Of a stretch of 6,633 bases of DNA, positions 5,912 to 6,633 are shown in pieces. Source of the stretch: Thermoplasmata archaeon. Its GTDB lineage: Archaea > Thermoplasmatota > Thermoplasmata > Thermoplasmatales > Thermoplasmataceae. The stretch covers positions 1 to 6,633 of the forward strand of contig JAKAYH010000130.1 in assembly GCA_021826835.1 (NCBI GenBank), written 5' to 3'. The translations under genes were made by a program, and so were the position numbers. The stretch's first letter is position 1. Each line of letters begins with the position of its first letter. The notes under the pieces were generated by a model. It saw nothing but the letters and a program-made list of their open reading frames with translations. It ran no database searches and was not told the DNA's origin.

Positions 5912-6097
5912 TAGTGAGAGCCATTTGTTGGATGTCGTGAGTTATTCAAATTCCACTCTACCTATTGGAGTAACACATGTAAAGGTTAATGTGGATGTAA
6001 TCGGAAGTTTTTTTAGTGGTTTGGTCGATCTTACCGTGCAGTTTCAATAACTTTTTGGACTTCTTTGTATGGCTCACAGGAGAATATAATCTAACAC
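5912..6097. other. Gap before the F1 gene, with one open frame fragment
   Basis: No intact gene is seen. One + frame, shifted relative to the ATPase relic, is open from 5844 to the TAA at 6048-6050 and reads like an alternating beta-strand protein (for example PIGVTHVKVNVDVIG and GLVDLTVQFQ), but its first possible start is TTG 5925 or 5928 and it matches nothing I recognise. It may be another gene fragment or chance. A run of seven T at 6008-6014 lies inside it. Confidence 0.3.
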
Positions 6098-6102
6098 AAA
6101 AG

Positions 6103-6111
6103 TATTTTTAA
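6103..6111 (+). promoter_or_regulatory. Probable TATA box of the F1 gene
   Basis: TATTTTTAA, preceded by ACAAAAG, lies 54 nt before ATG 6157. It predicts a start near 6130 and a leader of about 27 nt that includes the Shine-Dalgarno site at 6145. Confidence 0.45.
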
Positions 6112-6144
6112 CCAAAATGGGCTGGTGACCTCGCTGATTATGGT

Positions 6145-6150
6145 AGGTGA
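6145..6150 (+). promoter_or_regulatory. Shine-Dalgarno site of the F1 gene
   Basis: AGGTGA, a full match to the archaeal 16S rRNA tail, ends 6 nt before ATG 6157. Its final TGA is also the in-frame stop that rules out a longer N-terminus. Confidence 0.75.
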
Positions 6151-6156
6151 AAAGGC

Positions 6157-6633
6157 ATGAACAAAGATGCAGACAATTACGAAGATGGATATCTGAAGGT
6201 CAACGGCATCAAAATATATTACAAGAGATATGGAAAAGGAAATCGACACAAGCTCATGACGCTCCATGGTGGGCCAGGAGCGTCTCATGATATTCTTCTT
6301 CCCCTAACTGATCTGGTTGGGCACGATTATGACATTCTCTTTTATGATCAGTCCGGTTGTGGAAAATCTGAGGATCCGAAGGATGATAATGACTATACAT
6401 TTCGCCATGGTATAGAAGAGGCGAATATTGTCAGAGACCAAGTTTTTGGAGATCATCCTATCAATCTTCTTGGTGAATCATATGGAGGGGCAATGGCACT
6501 GGCATATGCCATAAAATATCAGGATAAGTTAAGAACTGTTATATCCGTGAGCGGATTTTCCAGCAACAGCCGAAGAGTGAGTGAAACCCTCCGATTAATA
6601 TCACTCCTTCCTGAAAAATACCTTCAGGCTATG
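6157..6633 (+). CDS. pip: Proline iminopeptidase, tricorn-interacting factor F1 (3' end beyond window)
   Basis: The first 159 residues of an alpha/beta-hydrolase-fold serine peptidase of family S33. Visible are the oxyanion-hole motif HGGPG (37-41) followed by ASHD, the LFYDQSGCGKS strand-turn (61-71) and the nucleophile elbow GESYGG (106-111, S108), followed by AMALAYAIKYQDKL. These phrases match Thermoplasma tricorn-interacting factor F1 as I know it (about 293 residues), so slightly over half is present; the catalytic Asp and His and most of the cap domain lie beyond the window. F1 removes N-terminal residues, preferably proline, from short peptides released by the tricorn protease after the proteasome, completing cytoplasmic protein turnover. 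The ATG at 6157 is fixed by AGGTGA and an in-frame stop. It has its own promoter. The frame is intact up to the edge. Confidence 0.93.
   Translation, partial: MNKDADNYEDGYLKVNGIKIYYKRYGKGNRHKLMTLHGGPGASHDILLPLTDLVGHDYDILFYDQSGCGKSEDPKDDNDYTFRHGIEEANIVRDQVFGDHPINLLGESYGGAMALAYAIKYQDKLRTVISVSGFSSNSRRVSETLRLISLLPEKYLQAM

Overview
The window looks like chromosomal DNA of an acidophilic archaeon of the Thermoplasmatales (Thermoplasma, Ferroplasma, Picrophilus, Cuniculiplasma group). The base composition is AT-rich, arginine codons are mostly AGA/AGG, and starts follow archaeal TATA boxes either directly (near-leaderless) or with short GGAG/AGGTGA ribosome binding sites. The last gene closely matches, from memory, tricorn-interacting factor F1 of Thermoplasma. 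The exact genus cannot be told from the sequence. All supported genes lie on the + strand.

Layout: 1-609 holds no convincing intact gene, only short decayed-looking frames and a TATA box at its end. 610-2040 encodes an archaeal AAA-type ATPase with a DUF234-like C-terminus containing a PD-(D/E)XK nuclease-like motif. 2164-2902 is a cluster of three very small genes: a zinc-ribbon gene broken by an in-frame TGA, a 74-residue two-helix membrane protein, and an intact 59-residue zinc-ribbon protein that starts with TTG. 2903-3640 is mostly non-coding or decayed, with one short dodecin-like fragment. 3668-4678 is a zinc-free medium-chain reductase of the CurA/prostaglandin-reductase type. 4844-5531 is a VapBC toxin-antitoxin pair (AbrB-fold antitoxin, PIN-domain RNase toxin). 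5532-6097 is another decayed stretch, including the remnant of a P-loop (ABC-type) ATPase. 6157 to the window end is the first half of a proline iminopeptidase (factor F1), cut by the window edge.

No single pathway links the genes. The oxidoreductase and F1 are housekeeping or metabolic genes. The DUF234 ATPase, the VapBC pair and the gene remnants are typical of accessory, fast-changing archaeal DNA. The most useful observations are the broken and intact zinc-ribbon genes around a small membrane protein, the possible dual start and dual promoter of vapB, and the relic of a P-loop ATPase. I saw no clear evidence of an undescribed multi-gene system, and no CRISPR array, tRNA, rRNA or complete insertion sequence.
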